NCBI GenBank assembly: GCA_022510885.1 | Contig: JAFLSP010000028.1 | Span: 1-15,893, forward strand | Direction of reading: 5' to 3' | Source: Treponema sp. | GTDB taxonomy: Bacteria > Spirochaetota > Spirochaetia > Treponematales > Treponemataceae | DNA length: 15,893 nucleotides | Shown here: in pieces, positions 1-7,257 of the stretch | How the letters are laid out: each line of letters opens with the position of its first letter | Position numbering within the stretch: position 1 is the first letter of the stretch | Notes under the pieces: generated by a model | The model's database searches: none | Told to the model about the DNA's origin: nothing | The model's input: only the letters and a program-made list of their open reading frames with translations | Program-made: the position numbers and the translations under genes

Positions 1-36
1 AGCGTTGCGGCGGCGAGCCGTCAGCATGAGGATAGT

Positions 37-1074
37 ATGGCGAAACTGTTTGTGCCGGAGGCGTATCGGTCGGTGCTGGACACCAAGGAGACCGAGCACG
101 CCATTGTGATGATTAAGGATTTTTTTCAGACGGCGTTGGCTACGGAACTGAACCTGCGCCGCGTGACGGCCCCGCTGTTCCTGCCGGCGGGTACGGGCCT
201 GAACGACGACCTGAACGGCGTTGAGGTGCCGGTGCGCTTTGCCGTCAGGGATTTGGGCGGCACGCAGATGGAAATCGTGCACTCGCTGGCGAAGTGGAAG
301 CGCGTCAAGGTGACGGAGCTTGGCCTGATGCCCGACTTCGGCATCTACACGGACATGAACGCGATTCGCCCCGACGAGGATTTGGACAACATCCATTCGC
401 TGTACGTTGACCAGTGGGACTGGGAGATGTGCATCGACGAGGGCGACCGCACGGTCATGCACTTGAAAGAGGTCGTGGAGAAAATCTACCGCTGCCTCAA
501 GCGCACGGAGTTCTATATCTTTGACCGCTACGAGCATATCAAGCCGTATCTGCCGCAGAAAATCACCTTTGTGTTCGCGGACGACTTGCAGCGGCAGTAC
601 CCGGCCCTTTCTCCCAAGGAGCGCGAGAACGAGGTCTGCCGCCAGTACGGCGCGGTGTTCGTCATCGGCATCGGCGGAAAACTGCCGGACGGGACGATTC
701 ACGACGGGCGCGCGCCCGATTATGACGACTGGATAAGCGAGACGGGCGACGGGCACCGCGGTCTGAACGGCGACCTGCTTGTGTGGAATTCCGTCCTGCA
801 AAGCGCGTTTGAAATCTCTTCCATGGGCATCCGCGTGACGGCGGATTCGCTGCGGGCGCAGCTTGATGAGCGCGGCTGTCCCGGGCGCGCGGGGCTTGCC
901 TTCCACAAGATGCTGCTCGACGGCAAACTGAGCCTGACAATGGGCGGCGGCATCGGGCAGAGCCGTCTGTGCATGTACTTTCTGCGCAAGGCGCACATCG
1001 GCGAGACGCAGGTCAGTTCCTGGCCGGAAGAGATGCGGCGGCAGTGCGCGGCGGCGGGAATCACGTTGCTGTAG
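37..1074 (+). CDS. asnA: Aspartate-ammonia ligase (AsnA-type asparagine synthetase)
   Basis: This 345-residue cytoplasmic enzyme makes asparagine from aspartate, ammonia and ATP (releasing AMP and pyrophosphate). It is related to class II aminoacyl-tRNA synthetases. Visible signatures match E. coli AsnA from memory: HSLAKWKR (residues 82-89), RPDED (111-115), YVDQWDWE (123-130), GIGGKL (211-216), RAPDYDDW (225-232), GLNGDLLVWN (242-251) and the motif-3-like GGGIGQSR (303-310). The length is typical, somewhat longer than the E. coli form. The frame is open upstream to the window edge, but the ATG at 37 is preferred because GAGGA lies five bases before it and the protein begins as the family does. 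A 96-base gap with its own promoter separates it from grpE, so it is probably not part of the chaperone operon. No truncation or frameshift is seen. Confidence 0.97.
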   Translation: MAKLFVPEAYRSVLDTKETEHAIVMIKDFFQTALATELNLRRVTAPLFLPAGTGLNDDLNGVEVPVRFAVRDLGGTQMEIVHSLAKWKRVKVTELGLMPDFGIYTDMNAIRPDEDLDNIHSLYVDQWDWEMCIDEGDRTVMHLKEVVEKIYRCLKRTEFYIFDRYEHIKPYLPQKITFVFADDLQRQYPALSPKERENEVCRQYGAVFVIGIGGKLPDGTIHDGRAPDYDDWISETGDGHRGLNGDLLVWNSVLQSAFEISSMGIRVTADSLRAQLDERGCPGRAGLAFHKMLLDGKLSLTMGGGIGQSRLCMYFLRKAHIGETQVSSWPEEMRRQCAAAGITLL

Positions 1075-1110
1075 CGGTGCGCAAAATACGCTAAAAAAAG
1101 ACGTTTTTCC

Positions 1111-1140
1111 TTGACGAATTCGCGTCGCTGTTAGTATGTT
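1111..1140 (+). promoter_or_regulatory. Predicted sigma70-type promoter of the grpE operon
   Basis: TTGACG at 1111-1116 is followed after 18 bases by TATGTT at 1135-1140, or after 15 bases by TAGTAT at 1132-1137; each -10 matches the consensus at four of six positions. Transcription would start near 1147, giving a leader of about 24 bases with AGGA at 1160-1163, seven bases before the ATG. No CIRCE inverted repeat (TTAGCACTC-N9-GAGTGCTAA) and no sigma32-type CCCCAT box is visible here. Confidence 0.5.
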
Positions 1141-1170
1141 CTTTATTAGAAAACTTTTTAGGACGGACGG

Positions 1171-1785
1171 ATGAGTCAGAAACGTAAAAAGGAACAGGAA
1201 GCGGCGGACAAAGACCGAGACCTTGAGCAGGAAGAAATCGACGAGCTTGTGGAAGAGTCGCACGAAGCGAAAAAGGCGGAAGGCGCGGCAGAGCAGGCGG
1301 CGGACGATGCCGGTGAAGAGACGGTCGAGGCGAAAATCGCCGCGCTTGAGAAAGAGAACGCCGAGCTGAAAGACCAGTTGCTGCGCCGTGCGGCGGACTT
1401 TGACAACTACCGCAAGCGTATGTTGCAGGAAAAGCAGGATGCGTTCGACTACGGCAACGCGAACCTGCTCAAAGATTTGCTCGACAGCCTTGACAACTTT
1501 GACCGCACGCTTGAGGCGGCCGCCACGGCGAACGATGTCGCCGCAATCGTGGACGGCATCAGGATGGTCAACAAGAATCTGGTGAGCATGCTGGAGAACA
1601 AGTACGACTTGTCGTCGTTCGGCAAGGAGGGCGACGAGTTCGACCCGGACATCCACGAGGCAATCGGTATGCAGGAAGGCAAGGTGGAAAAAGAGCAGCT
1701 TGCCGCCGTGTACTTGAAGGGCTACAAACTGAAGGACAAGGTTATCCGCCACGCGAAAGTGATGGTGGTGAAGCCGGAAGCATAA
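1171..1785 (+). CDS. grpE: GrpE, nucleotide exchange factor for DnaK
   Basis: GrpE (204 residues) is a cytoplasmic dimer that releases ADP from DnaK and so resets the chaperone cycle. The order is typical: a very charged N-terminal tail (about 1-50), a long coiled-coil helix (about 51-95) containing the family stretch RRAADFDNYRKR (72-83), then the helical bundle, and a C-terminal beta domain with EFDPDIHEAIG (156-166) and a closing HAKVMVVKPEA. The ATG at 1171 follows an AGGA element at suitable spacing, and the upstream bases carry a plausible promoter. dnaK begins 45 bases later, so the two genes are almost certainly co-transcribed. In many bacteria hrcA precedes grpE; here asnA does, so the heat-shock repressor must be encoded elsewhere or be absent. 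Confidence 0.96.
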   Translation: MSQKRKKEQEAADKDRDLEQEEIDELVEESHEAKKAEGAAEQAADDAGEETVEAKIAALEKENAELKDQLLRRAADFDNYRKRMLQEKQDAFDYGNANLLKDLLDSLDNFDRTLEAAATANDVAAIVDGIRMVNKNLVSMLENKYDLSSFGKEGDEFDPDIHEAIGMQEGKVEKEQLAAVYLKGYKLKDKVIRHAKVMVVKPEA

Positions 1786-1830
1786 GGTATATCACGGGCG
1801 GCGGACTGCCGCAAAAGCGAGGACATAAAT

Positions 1831-3771
1831 ATGGGAAAGATTATTGGTATTGACCTGGGAACGACGAACTCCTGCGTTTCCGTCATGGAAAACGGTGAGC
1901 CGGTCGTCATCCAGAACTCTGAGGGCGGGCGCACTACGCCGTCCATCGTCGGCTTTACGGCAAAGGGCGAGCGCATTGTCGGCTTGCCCGCGAAGAACCA
2001 GATGGTCACGAACCCGAAGAACACGGTGTACTCGGTCAAGCGTCTGATTGGCCACCGCTACAGCGAGCTGCAGGGCGAGGCGACCAAGCTGCCCTACACG
2101 GTGAAAGACCACGGGCAGGACGTGCGCGTGGAGGTGCAGGAAGGCGGGCAGAGCAAGGAGTTCAGCCCGCAGGAAATCTCCGCGTTCATCTTGCAGAAGA
2201 TGAAGAAGACGGCGGAGGATTATCTCGGTCAGCCTGTCACCGAAGCGGTCATCACCGTGCCGGCGTACTTCAACGACTCGCAGCGGCAGGCGACCAAGGA
2301 CGCGGGAAAAATCGCCGGGCTTGACGTGAAGCGCATCATCAACGAGCCGACGGCGGCCGCGCTCGCGTTCGGCTACAAGAAGGACCAGAAGGAGAAGACG
2401 ATTGCCGTCTACGACTTGGGCGGCGGCACCTTCGACATCTCAATCCTTGAGCTTGCCGACGGCGTGTTCGAGGTCAAGTCAACGAACGGCGACACGCACC
2501 TGGGCGGCGACGACTGGGACCGCGCCATCGTGAACTGGCTCATCGACTCGTTCAAGGCGGACACGGGCATCGACCTGAGCAAGGATTCTATGGCGATGCA
2601 ACGTCTGCGCGAGGCGGCGGAGAACGCGAAGATTTCTCTGTCGAACCAGACGAGCGTGGACATCAACCTGCCGTTCATCACGGCGGACGCGACCGGGCCG
2701 AAGCACTTGCAGAAGTCGCTGACCCGCGCCGAATTCGAGAAGATGACGGATGACTTGTTCGAGCGCACCAAGGAGCCGTGCCGCAAGGCGATGGCGGACG
2801 CCGAAATCACGGCGGACAAAATCGATGAGGTGCTGCTGGTCGGCGGTTCGAGCCGTATGCCCAAGGTGCAGGAAATCGTCAGGGAGATTTTCGGCAAGGA
2901 AGGCTCAAAGGGCGTGAACCCGGACGAGGCGGTGGCGATTGGCGCGGCGGTGCAGGGCGGCGTGTTGCAGGGCGACGTGAAGGACGTGCTGCTGCTGGAC
3001 GTGACCCCGCTCTCGCTCGGCATTGAGACGATGGGCGGCGTGTTCACCAAGCTCATCCCGCGCAACACGACGATTCCGACCAAGAAGAGCCAGATTTTCT
3101 CCACGGCGGCGGACGGGCAGACGGCGGTCTCCATCCACGTCTTGCAGGGCGAGCGCGAGATGGCGGCGCAGAACCGCACCTTGGGCAACTTTGACCTGGT
3201 GGGCATTCCGGCGGCTCCGCGCGGCGTTCCGCAGATTGAGGTGACGTTCGACATCGACGCGAACGGCATCGTGCACGTTTCCGCAAAGGACCTGGGGACG
3301 GGCAAGGAGCAGCATATTCAGATTACGTCGTCAAGCGGCCTGAGCGAGGCGGAAATCGAGCGCATGGTCAAGGAGGCGGAGGCGAATGCCGAGGCGGACA
3401 AGAAGCAGCGCGAGGCGATTGACGTGCGCAACGAGGCGGACAGCCTGATTTACGCGACGGAGAAGAGCGTCAAGGAGCTGGGCGACAAGATTTCTGCGGG
3501 CGACAAGCAGCAGATTGAGGACGCGACGGCGGCTTTGAAGAAGGCGATGGAAGGCGGCGACACTGAGGACATCAAGGCGAAGACCGAGGCGCTGAAAAAC
3601 GCTTCGTACAAGATTGCCGAGGAAGTCTACAAGCAGCAGGGTGCGCAGGGAGGCGCGGCTCCGAACGGCGCGGGCGAATCTGCTGGCACGGCGGGCGGCG
3701 ACGCGGGCAGCACATCGGGCTTTGACAAAGGCAAGGCCGATGATGTAGACTACGAAGTGCACGACAACTAA
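1831..3771 (+). CDS. dnaK: DnaK, Hsp70 chaperone
   Basis: A full-length (646-residue) Hsp70: an ATP-driven cytoplasmic chaperone that binds exposed hydrophobic segments, works with DnaJ and GrpE, and is normally heat-inducible. The ATPase domain carries the phosphate-1 loop [11 protein letters not shown] (5-15), phosphate-2 loop DLGGGTFD (195-202) and adenosine motif [12 protein letters not shown] (335-346). The interdomain linker [15 protein letters not shown] (about 385-399) leads into the substrate-binding domain, followed by a helical lid and a Gly/Ala-rich tail (about 605-635). The C-terminus [10 protein letters not shown] resembles the ends remembered for spirochaete DnaKs. The ATG at 1831 has GAGGA (1819-1823) seven bases upstream. 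The gene lies 45 bases after grpE and 91 before dnaJ, the latter gap holding a large hairpin. No missing key residue was noticed. Confidence 0.98.
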   Translation: MGKIIGIDLGTTNSCVSVMENGEPVVIQNSEGGRTTPSIVGFTAKGERIVGLPAKNQMVTNPKNTVYSVKRLIGHRYSELQGEATKLPYTVKDHGQDVRVEVQEGGQSKEFSPQEISAFILQKMKKTAEDYLGQPVTEAVITVPAYFNDSQRQATKDAGKIAGLDVKRIINEPTAAALAFGYKKDQKEKTIAVYDLGGGTFDISILELADGVFEVKSTNGDTHLGGDDWDRAIVNWLIDSFKADTGIDLSKDSMAMQRLREAAENAKISLSNQTSVDINLPFITADATGPKHLQKSLTRAEFEKMTDDLFERTKEPCRKAMADAEITADKIDEVLLVGGSSRMPKVQEIVREIFGKEGSKGVNPDEAVAIGAAVQGGVLQGDVKDVLLLDVTPLSLGIETMGGVFTKLIPRNTTIPTKKSQIFSTAADGQTAVSIHVLQGEREMAAQNRTLGNFDLVGIPAAPRGVPQIEVTFDIDANGIVHVSAKDLGTGKEQHIQITSSSGLSEAEIERMVKEAEANAEADKKQREAIDVRNEADSLIYATEKSVKELGDKISAGDKQQIEDATAALKKAMEGGDTEDIKAKTEALKNASYKIAEEVYKQQGAQGGAAPNGAGESAGTAGGDAGSTSGFDKGKADDVDYEVHDN

Positions 3772-3789
3772 GCATAATGCTGCGGGATG

Positions 3790-3835
3790 CGGTAACTGAC
3801 GCGATAGTCGCGTTTGCGCGGCGCGTCAGTTACCG
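3790..3835 (+). promoter_or_regulatory. Long intergenic hairpin between dnaK and dnaJ
   Basis: A perfect 14-bp inverted repeat lies between the dnaK stop and the dnaJ start: CGGTAACTGACGCG at 3790-3803 and its reverse complement at 3822-3835. The 18-base loop itself holds a small stem, CGCG (3809-3812) and CGCG (3817-3820) around TTTG. A few more pairs are possible outside the main stem (for example TGC 3781-3783 with GCA 3841-3843). No T-run follows, so it is not a standard Rho-independent terminator. It could be a transcript-stabilising, processing or attenuating element that makes DnaJ less abundant than DnaK. The fold is seen in the sequence; the role is inferred. Confidence 0.75.
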
Positions 3836-3862
3836 TTCCGGCATACTATGGTGAAATCAGAT

Positions 3863-4996
3863 ATGGCAAAACGAGATTATTACGAAGTTCTGGGAATTCA
3901 AAAAGGGGCGGACAAGGAAGAAATCAAGAAAGCGTACCGCAAGCTCGCGGTGAAGTATCACCCTGACCGTAATCCCGGCGACAAGGAAGCGGAAGAGAAA
4001 TTTAAAGAAGCGACGGAAGCCTACGAAATTCTTTCTGACGACCAGAAGCGGCCAATCTATGACCAGTATGGTTTTGCCGGTTTGGACGGCATGGGCGGCG
4101 GTGGCGCGCAGTACAGCCATGCCTTCCACGACTTCAGCGACCTTTTTGGCAGCATGGGCGGCGGCGGTTTCGGCGATATTTTCGAGAATCTGTTTGGCGG
4201 CGGCCGCTCCCGCGCGCGTTCGGCGACCGACCCGATGCAGGGGCAGAGCCTCCGGTATGATTTGAGTATTTCATTCAAAGATGCGGTCTACGGCACGAAG
4301 GCGGAGATTACGTTCCGGCACAACGAGACCTGCTCGTCCTGCGGCGGCACGGGCGGCGCGAAGGGTTCGAAGCGGAAAACGTGTTCGTCGTGCGGCGGTT
4401 CGGGGCAGGTGCGCCGGAGCGCGGGATTCTTTGCCGTGCAGCAGACCTGTCCCACGTGCCGCGGTGCGGGAACGGTTATCGACACGCCGTGCACGAAATG
4501 TCACGGTGCGGGCGTGGAGGAAAAAAGCAAGCGCATGACGCTCACGATTCCGGCGGGCGTGGACGACGGACGGCGTATTTCCGTGCCGCATCAGGGCGAT
4601 GCGGGCAAGAACGGCGGACCGGCGGGTGACTTGATTGTGGTGTTGCACGTTGAGCCGCATGCCTACTTTGAGCGCGACGGGCAAGATTTGTTCTGCGCCG
4701 TTCCCGTAACGATTGCGCAGGCGGCGTTGGGCGAAAAGATTTTTGTTACCGCGCTTGATGACAAAAAAATTGAGATAAAGCTGCCCGAAGGCACGAGCAA
4801 CGGAAAATTACTCAAAATCAAGGGCGAGGGCGTTCCGTATGCGGGGCGAAGTGGCAAAGGCGATTTGTACGTGAAAATCGTGGTGCAGACGCCCGCGCGT
4901 CTTTCGGGCGAGCAGAAACGCCTGTTGCAGGAATACGCCGCCCTTGAGCGCGCGACGACCTCGCCGAGCTGCATTCCGCTTGAATCGCTGCGCTGA
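3863..4996 (+). CDS. dnaJ: DnaJ, Hsp40 co-chaperone
   Basis: DnaJ (377 residues) delivers substrates to DnaK and stimulates its ATPase. It is a full class A protein: a J domain (1-70) with HPD at 33-35, a Gly/Phe-rich linker (about 71-115, many GGG runs), a zinc-binding domain with all four CxxCxGxG repeats ([32 protein letters not shown]; about 157-217), and C-terminal beta-sandwich domains. The frame also has an ATG at 3848 (adding MVKSD). The ATG at 3863 is chosen because [11 protein letters not shown] is the standard family start and GGTGA at 3850-3854 gives a weak ribosome site eight bases before it. Its stop overlaps the next start as TGATG, so the following peptidase is translationally coupled. 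Confidence 0.96.
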   Translation: MAKRDYYEVLGIQKGADKEEIKKAYRKLAVKYHPDRNPGDKEAEEKFKEATEAYEILSDDQKRPIYDQYGFAGLDGMGGGGAQYSHAFHDFSDLFGSMGGGGFGDIFENLFGGGRSRARSATDPMQGQSLRYDLSISFKDAVYGTKAEITFRHNETCSSCGGTGGAKGSKRKTCSSCGGSGQVRRSAGFFAVQQTCPTCRGAGTVIDTPCTKCHGAGVEEKSKRMTLTIPAGVDDGRRISVPHQGDAGKNGGPAGDLIVVLHVEPHAYFERDGQDLFCAVPVTIAQAALGEKIFVTALDDKKIEIKLPEGTSNGKLLKIKGEGVPYAGRSGKGDLYVKIVVQTPARLSGEQKRLLQEYAALERATTSPSCIPLESLR

Positions 4997-5877
4997 TGGC
5001 AGGTTTTCCCGCTGAACTGGAGGCATACGTCGCGCCCGACTGTGACCGTCTTGCGTTTTTGCAGGCGTATTTGGCGGCGCGCGGCGTGCGGTCTTCGGTC
5101 GTGCCGGTGAACGGACGCAAGCATCTGTACGTCAATTTTCCTTCGGCGGCGTATAATCCCACGTTTAAAATCAAGACGGTCATTGCGCATTACGACCGCG
5201 TGGCGGGCAGTCCCGGTGCGAACGACAACAGCGTCTGCGATTTGGCGGTCGCCGAATTTGCTGCTCGCTTGCAGCGGCTTGCGACGCGCGGCGGCGTACA
5301 CAATGTGCGCATTTTTTTCACGGACGGCGAAGAGTTAGGCGAGGGCGGCGTGAGCGAGCAGGGCGCGTTCGGCCTGGCGGAACTGTTCCGCAAGTTGGGC
5401 ATTACGCATGATGATGTGTATGTGTTTGACAGTTGCGGACGCGGGAACGTGCCGGTTTTGGCGCGGGCGGGCGCGGACGCGGACGTGCGCGGCGCGTTCA
5501 AAAAACAGTTTGCGAGTTTGTATGAGCGCACGCAGGATTTGTTGCGCGACATCAGTCCGCAGCGGTGGATGACGCTCCCCGTGCCGTACAGCGACAACGC
5601 GGGCTTCCTTGCCTGCGGCATTCCTGCCGTGGCGATTACCTTTTTGCCTGCGGACGAGGCTTCCGAATATGCGCGTGCGCTGCTGCGTGACAAACACCTT
5701 GAGAAGGCAGTGATGCATGGCGACTGTGCGGGCGACTCGCAATATGGAGAAAAAATGCCCAAGACATGGCGGCTCTTTCACACCGAGCATGACAATCTGG
5801 CAAGCCTGACAGCGGAAAGTTGGGACCTGCTCGCGCGGATATTGGACGCACTGGGCGAGACGCAGTTTTTGGCGTAG
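4996..5877 (+). CDS. M28-family-like zinc metallopeptidase
   Basis: This 293-residue protein has the ligand pattern of M28 co-catalytic zinc aminopeptidases: AHYDRV (H65, D67), GANDNS (D77), DGEELGEGG (E112/E113), FDSCG (D145) and FHTEHDN near the C-terminus (H262 or H265). All five expected ligand positions can be assigned, so it is probably an active zinc exopeptidase or a close relative that cleaves a peptide-like bond. No signal peptide or transmembrane segment is visible, so it should be cytoplasmic. The ATG shares one base with the dnaJ stop (TGATG), which suggests co-translation with the chaperone operon, although no functional link is proven. The stop directly abuts that of the convergent phospholipase gene. 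The substrate cannot be told from sequence, and a glutaminyl-cyclase-like role is an alternative. Confidence 0.82.
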   Translation: MAGFPAELEAYVAPDCDRLAFLQAYLAARGVRSSVVPVNGRKHLYVNFPSAAYNPTFKIKTVIAHYDRVAGSPGANDNSVCDLAVAEFAARLQRLATRGGVHNVRIFFTDGEELGEGGVSEQGAFGLAELFRKLGITHDDVYVFDSCGRGNVPVLARAGADADVRGAFKKQFASLYERTQDLLRDISPQRWMTLPVPYSDNAGFLACGIPAVAITFLPADEASEYARALLRDKHLEKAVMHGDCAGDSQYGEKMPKTWRLFHTEHDNLASLTAESWDLLARILDALGETQFLA

Positions 5878-6720
5878 TTATACCGCGCTCATCGCCATTT
5901 CGTAGCCGGTCTGCGCAAGTATGTTGAGTTTTTGCGGGTTGCGTTCGGTACGCCCCACGTTTACATCGGCGGGCGGGCGCAGGACGACGGCTTTTCCCTC
6001 TTGTTCGAGCGTCTGAATGATGTCCAATGATTCGTTGTAGTTTTCGTGGCGGCGCAGGAGGGCATCGGTCATCTTGGGGAATTCCTGGTACAGCAGTTTG
6101 ACGAGCGCGGGGTGTTGGAGCGGTTGCTTGCGGAACCCTTCGCTCTGCGTGAGCACGATGACCAGCCGTTCGCAACCATCGGCTATTGCTTTGCGCACGG
6201 GAATGGAATCGGTGATGCCGCCGTCAAAATACGGCCTGCCGTTGAGTAGTGTGGGGCGGCACATGAACGGCAGTGAGCATGACGCTTTGCAGAATTCGGT
6301 CAGTTCGGCGGACGAGGTGGGGCGCAGGTATTCGACCTTGCCGCTGCGGGCGTTGGTTACGGTGACGAAAAAGTCCGTGCCGCCATCCGTTGCCGTGTTC
6401 GTTTTTGCCCAAAGCGTGTCGTAGTCAATCGGGTCGAGTTTGTGGGGAATCGTGTCGAAAATCAGTTTCCAGCCGAACATACTGCCTTCGCGGAGCATAC
6501 AGCCGAGTCCGAAATAGTCGGAGCGCGTGCAGTAGTCCACGTTGACGCGGCGCGCGCGGCCTTTTTGATTTGAGAGAAAGGAAATTGCGTGACATGCGCC
6601 CGCGCTCACGCCGTAAATCGCGTCAAAATGACATTGCTTTTCGATGAGCGCGTCAACGACTCCCGCAGTGAACAGTCCGCGCATCCCGCCGCCTTCAAGA
6701 ATCAGTCCCGTCTTTGCCAT
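5878..6720 (-). CDS. Patatin-like phospholipase
   Basis: A 280-residue patatin-family serine hydrolase, expected to release fatty acids from phospholipids or related acyl esters. The oxyanion-hole glycine loop EGGGMRG is at 9-15, the nucleophile elbow GVSAG puts the catalytic serine at S39, and FDGG at 165-168 supplies the catalytic aspartate D166. SLPFMCRP (149-156) and DSIPVRKAI (171-179) are also characteristic of bacterial members. It lacks a signal peptide, so it is cytoplasmic or peripheral to the membrane. The same frame stays open far upstream (to about 7272), but that part lies antisense to ndk and looks nothing like a patatin. The ATG at 6720 is therefore used, giving the canonical MAKTGLILEGGG opening. 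There is no ribosome binding site; a weak -10 sits so that the message may be leaderless. Confidence 0.93.
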   Translation of the reverse strand: MAKTGLILEGGGMRGLFTAGVVDALIEKQCHFDAIYGVSAGACHAISFLSNQKGRARRVNVDYCTRSDYFGLGCMLREGSMFGWKLIFDTIPHKLDPIDYDTLWAKTNTATDGGTDFFVTVTNARSGKVEYLRPTSSAELTEFCKASCSLPFMCRPTLLNGRPYFDGGITDSIPVRKAIADGCERLVIVLTQSEGFRKQPLQHPALVKLLYQEFPKMTDALLRRHENYNESLDIIQTLEQEGKAVVLRPPADVNVGRTERNPQKLNILAQTGYEMAMSAV

Positions 6721-6726
6721 GCGGAA

Positions 6727-6732
6727 AGTGTA
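6727..6732 (-). promoter_or_regulatory. Candidate -10 box of the patatin gene
   Basis: On the minus strand TACACT (6732 to 6727) lies six bases before the ATG, so the predicted +1 is the A of the start codon at 6720. It matches TATAAT at four of six positions, but no convincing -35 lies 16-18 bases upstream. A perfect TTGACA on this strand (6774 to 6769) is about 36 bases away, too far to pair with it. The call rests mainly on the absence of a Shine-Dalgarno sequence and on the same geometry as better-supported promoters nearby. Confidence 0.3.
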
Positions 6733-6766
6733 GCGCATTCGCACGCTTTGTGCTAGGGCGTTCGTG

Positions 6767-6795
6767 TTGTCAAATGACGCGATGTGCGGTATAAT
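6767..6795 (+). promoter_or_regulatory. Strong sigma70-type promoter of the ndk-gpsA-ffh operon
   Basis: TTGTCA (6767-6772), a 17-base spacer and a perfect TATAAT (6790-6795) form a near-consensus promoter. The seventh base after the -10 box is the A of the ndk ATG at 6802. Transcription should therefore start at or within a base or two of the start codon, and no purine-rich ribosome site lies before it. The -35 box overlaps a TTGACA on the opposite strand (6769-6774). Confidence 0.75.
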
Positions 6796-6801
6796 GACAG
6801 A

Positions 6802-7248
6802 ATGGCTACGAGATGTTTTACGATGTGCAAGCCGGGCGTGCTGAACCGCAGGCTGGTTGGTCAGGTAATAACGCGCCTTGAGCATAAGGGACTGAAATTG
6901 GTCGGACTGAAGCTCATGCAGATTTCGCCGGAGCTTGCGGCGCAGCATTATGCCGAGCACAAGGGCAAGGATTTTTACGACGAATTGGTTTCCTATATAA
7001 TAAGTGCGCCGGTGGTAGCAATGGTGTGGCAGGGCGATGACTGCGTGGCCTTGGTGCGGAAAATAGTCGGTGCGACCAAGCCGACGGAAGCCACGCCGGG
7101 AACGATTCGCGGCGACTTCTGCGCGCACACCAACCACAACATCATCCATGCGTCTGACAGCGACGCGAGCGCGGAGCGCGAAATCCGTCTGTTTTTTGCG
7201 GACGAAGAACTGATTGACTGGAACGACGAGAACGCGCTCTGGTACTAG
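6802..7248 (+). CDS. ndk: Nucleoside diphosphate kinase
   Basis: Ndk (148 residues) balances nucleoside triphosphate pools by moving the gamma phosphate from ATP to NDPs through a phosphohistidine. NHNIIHASDSDASAEREI (111-128) contains the phosphorylated histidine, H116, and the conserved serine and glutamate; CKPGVLNRRLVG (9-20) carries the substrate-binding lysine K10; ATKPTEATPGTIRGDF (91-106) is the nucleotide-binding loop. The length is usual for the family. An in-frame GTG at 6784 would add six residues, but it overlaps the -10 box, so the ATG at 6802 with the normal MATR-type opening is chosen. It appears to be first in an operon with gpsA nine bases downstream, and translation is probably leaderless. 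Confidence 0.95.
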   Translation: MATRCFTMCKPGVLNRRLVGQVITRLEHKGLKLVGLKLMQISPELAAQHYAEHKGKDFYDELVSYIISAPVVAMVWQGDDCVALVRKIVGATKPTEATPGTIRGDFCAHTNHNIIHASDSDASAEREIRLFFADEELIDWNDENALWY

Positions 7249-7251
7249 GGG
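7247..7251 (+). promoter_or_regulatory. Ribosome binding site that sets the gpsA start
   Basis: AGGGG at 7247-7251, overlapping the ndk TAG stop, lies six bases before the ATG at 7258. That is ideal spacing, whereas the alternative TTG at 7252 would directly touch the AGGGG. The ATG is therefore the better start. Confidence 0.7.
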
Positions 7252-7257
7252 TTGACG

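Noticed and set aside
1..27. Possible tail of an upstream gene: the third frame reads RCGGEPSA then TGA at 25-27.
   Set aside because: Eight codons are too few to support a coding call, although the stop close before the asnA ribosome site would fit an operon partner.
1085..1110. A-run and T-run (AAAAAAAGACGTTTTT) after asnA as a terminator.
   Set aside because: The pairing is only A-T with almost no loop, so it would not form a stable terminator stem.
1798..1812. Small hairpin GCGGC-GGACT-GCCGC just before the dnaK ribosome site.
   Set aside because: Five base pairs in GC-rich DNA are expected by chance, and it neither covers the SD nor has a T-run.
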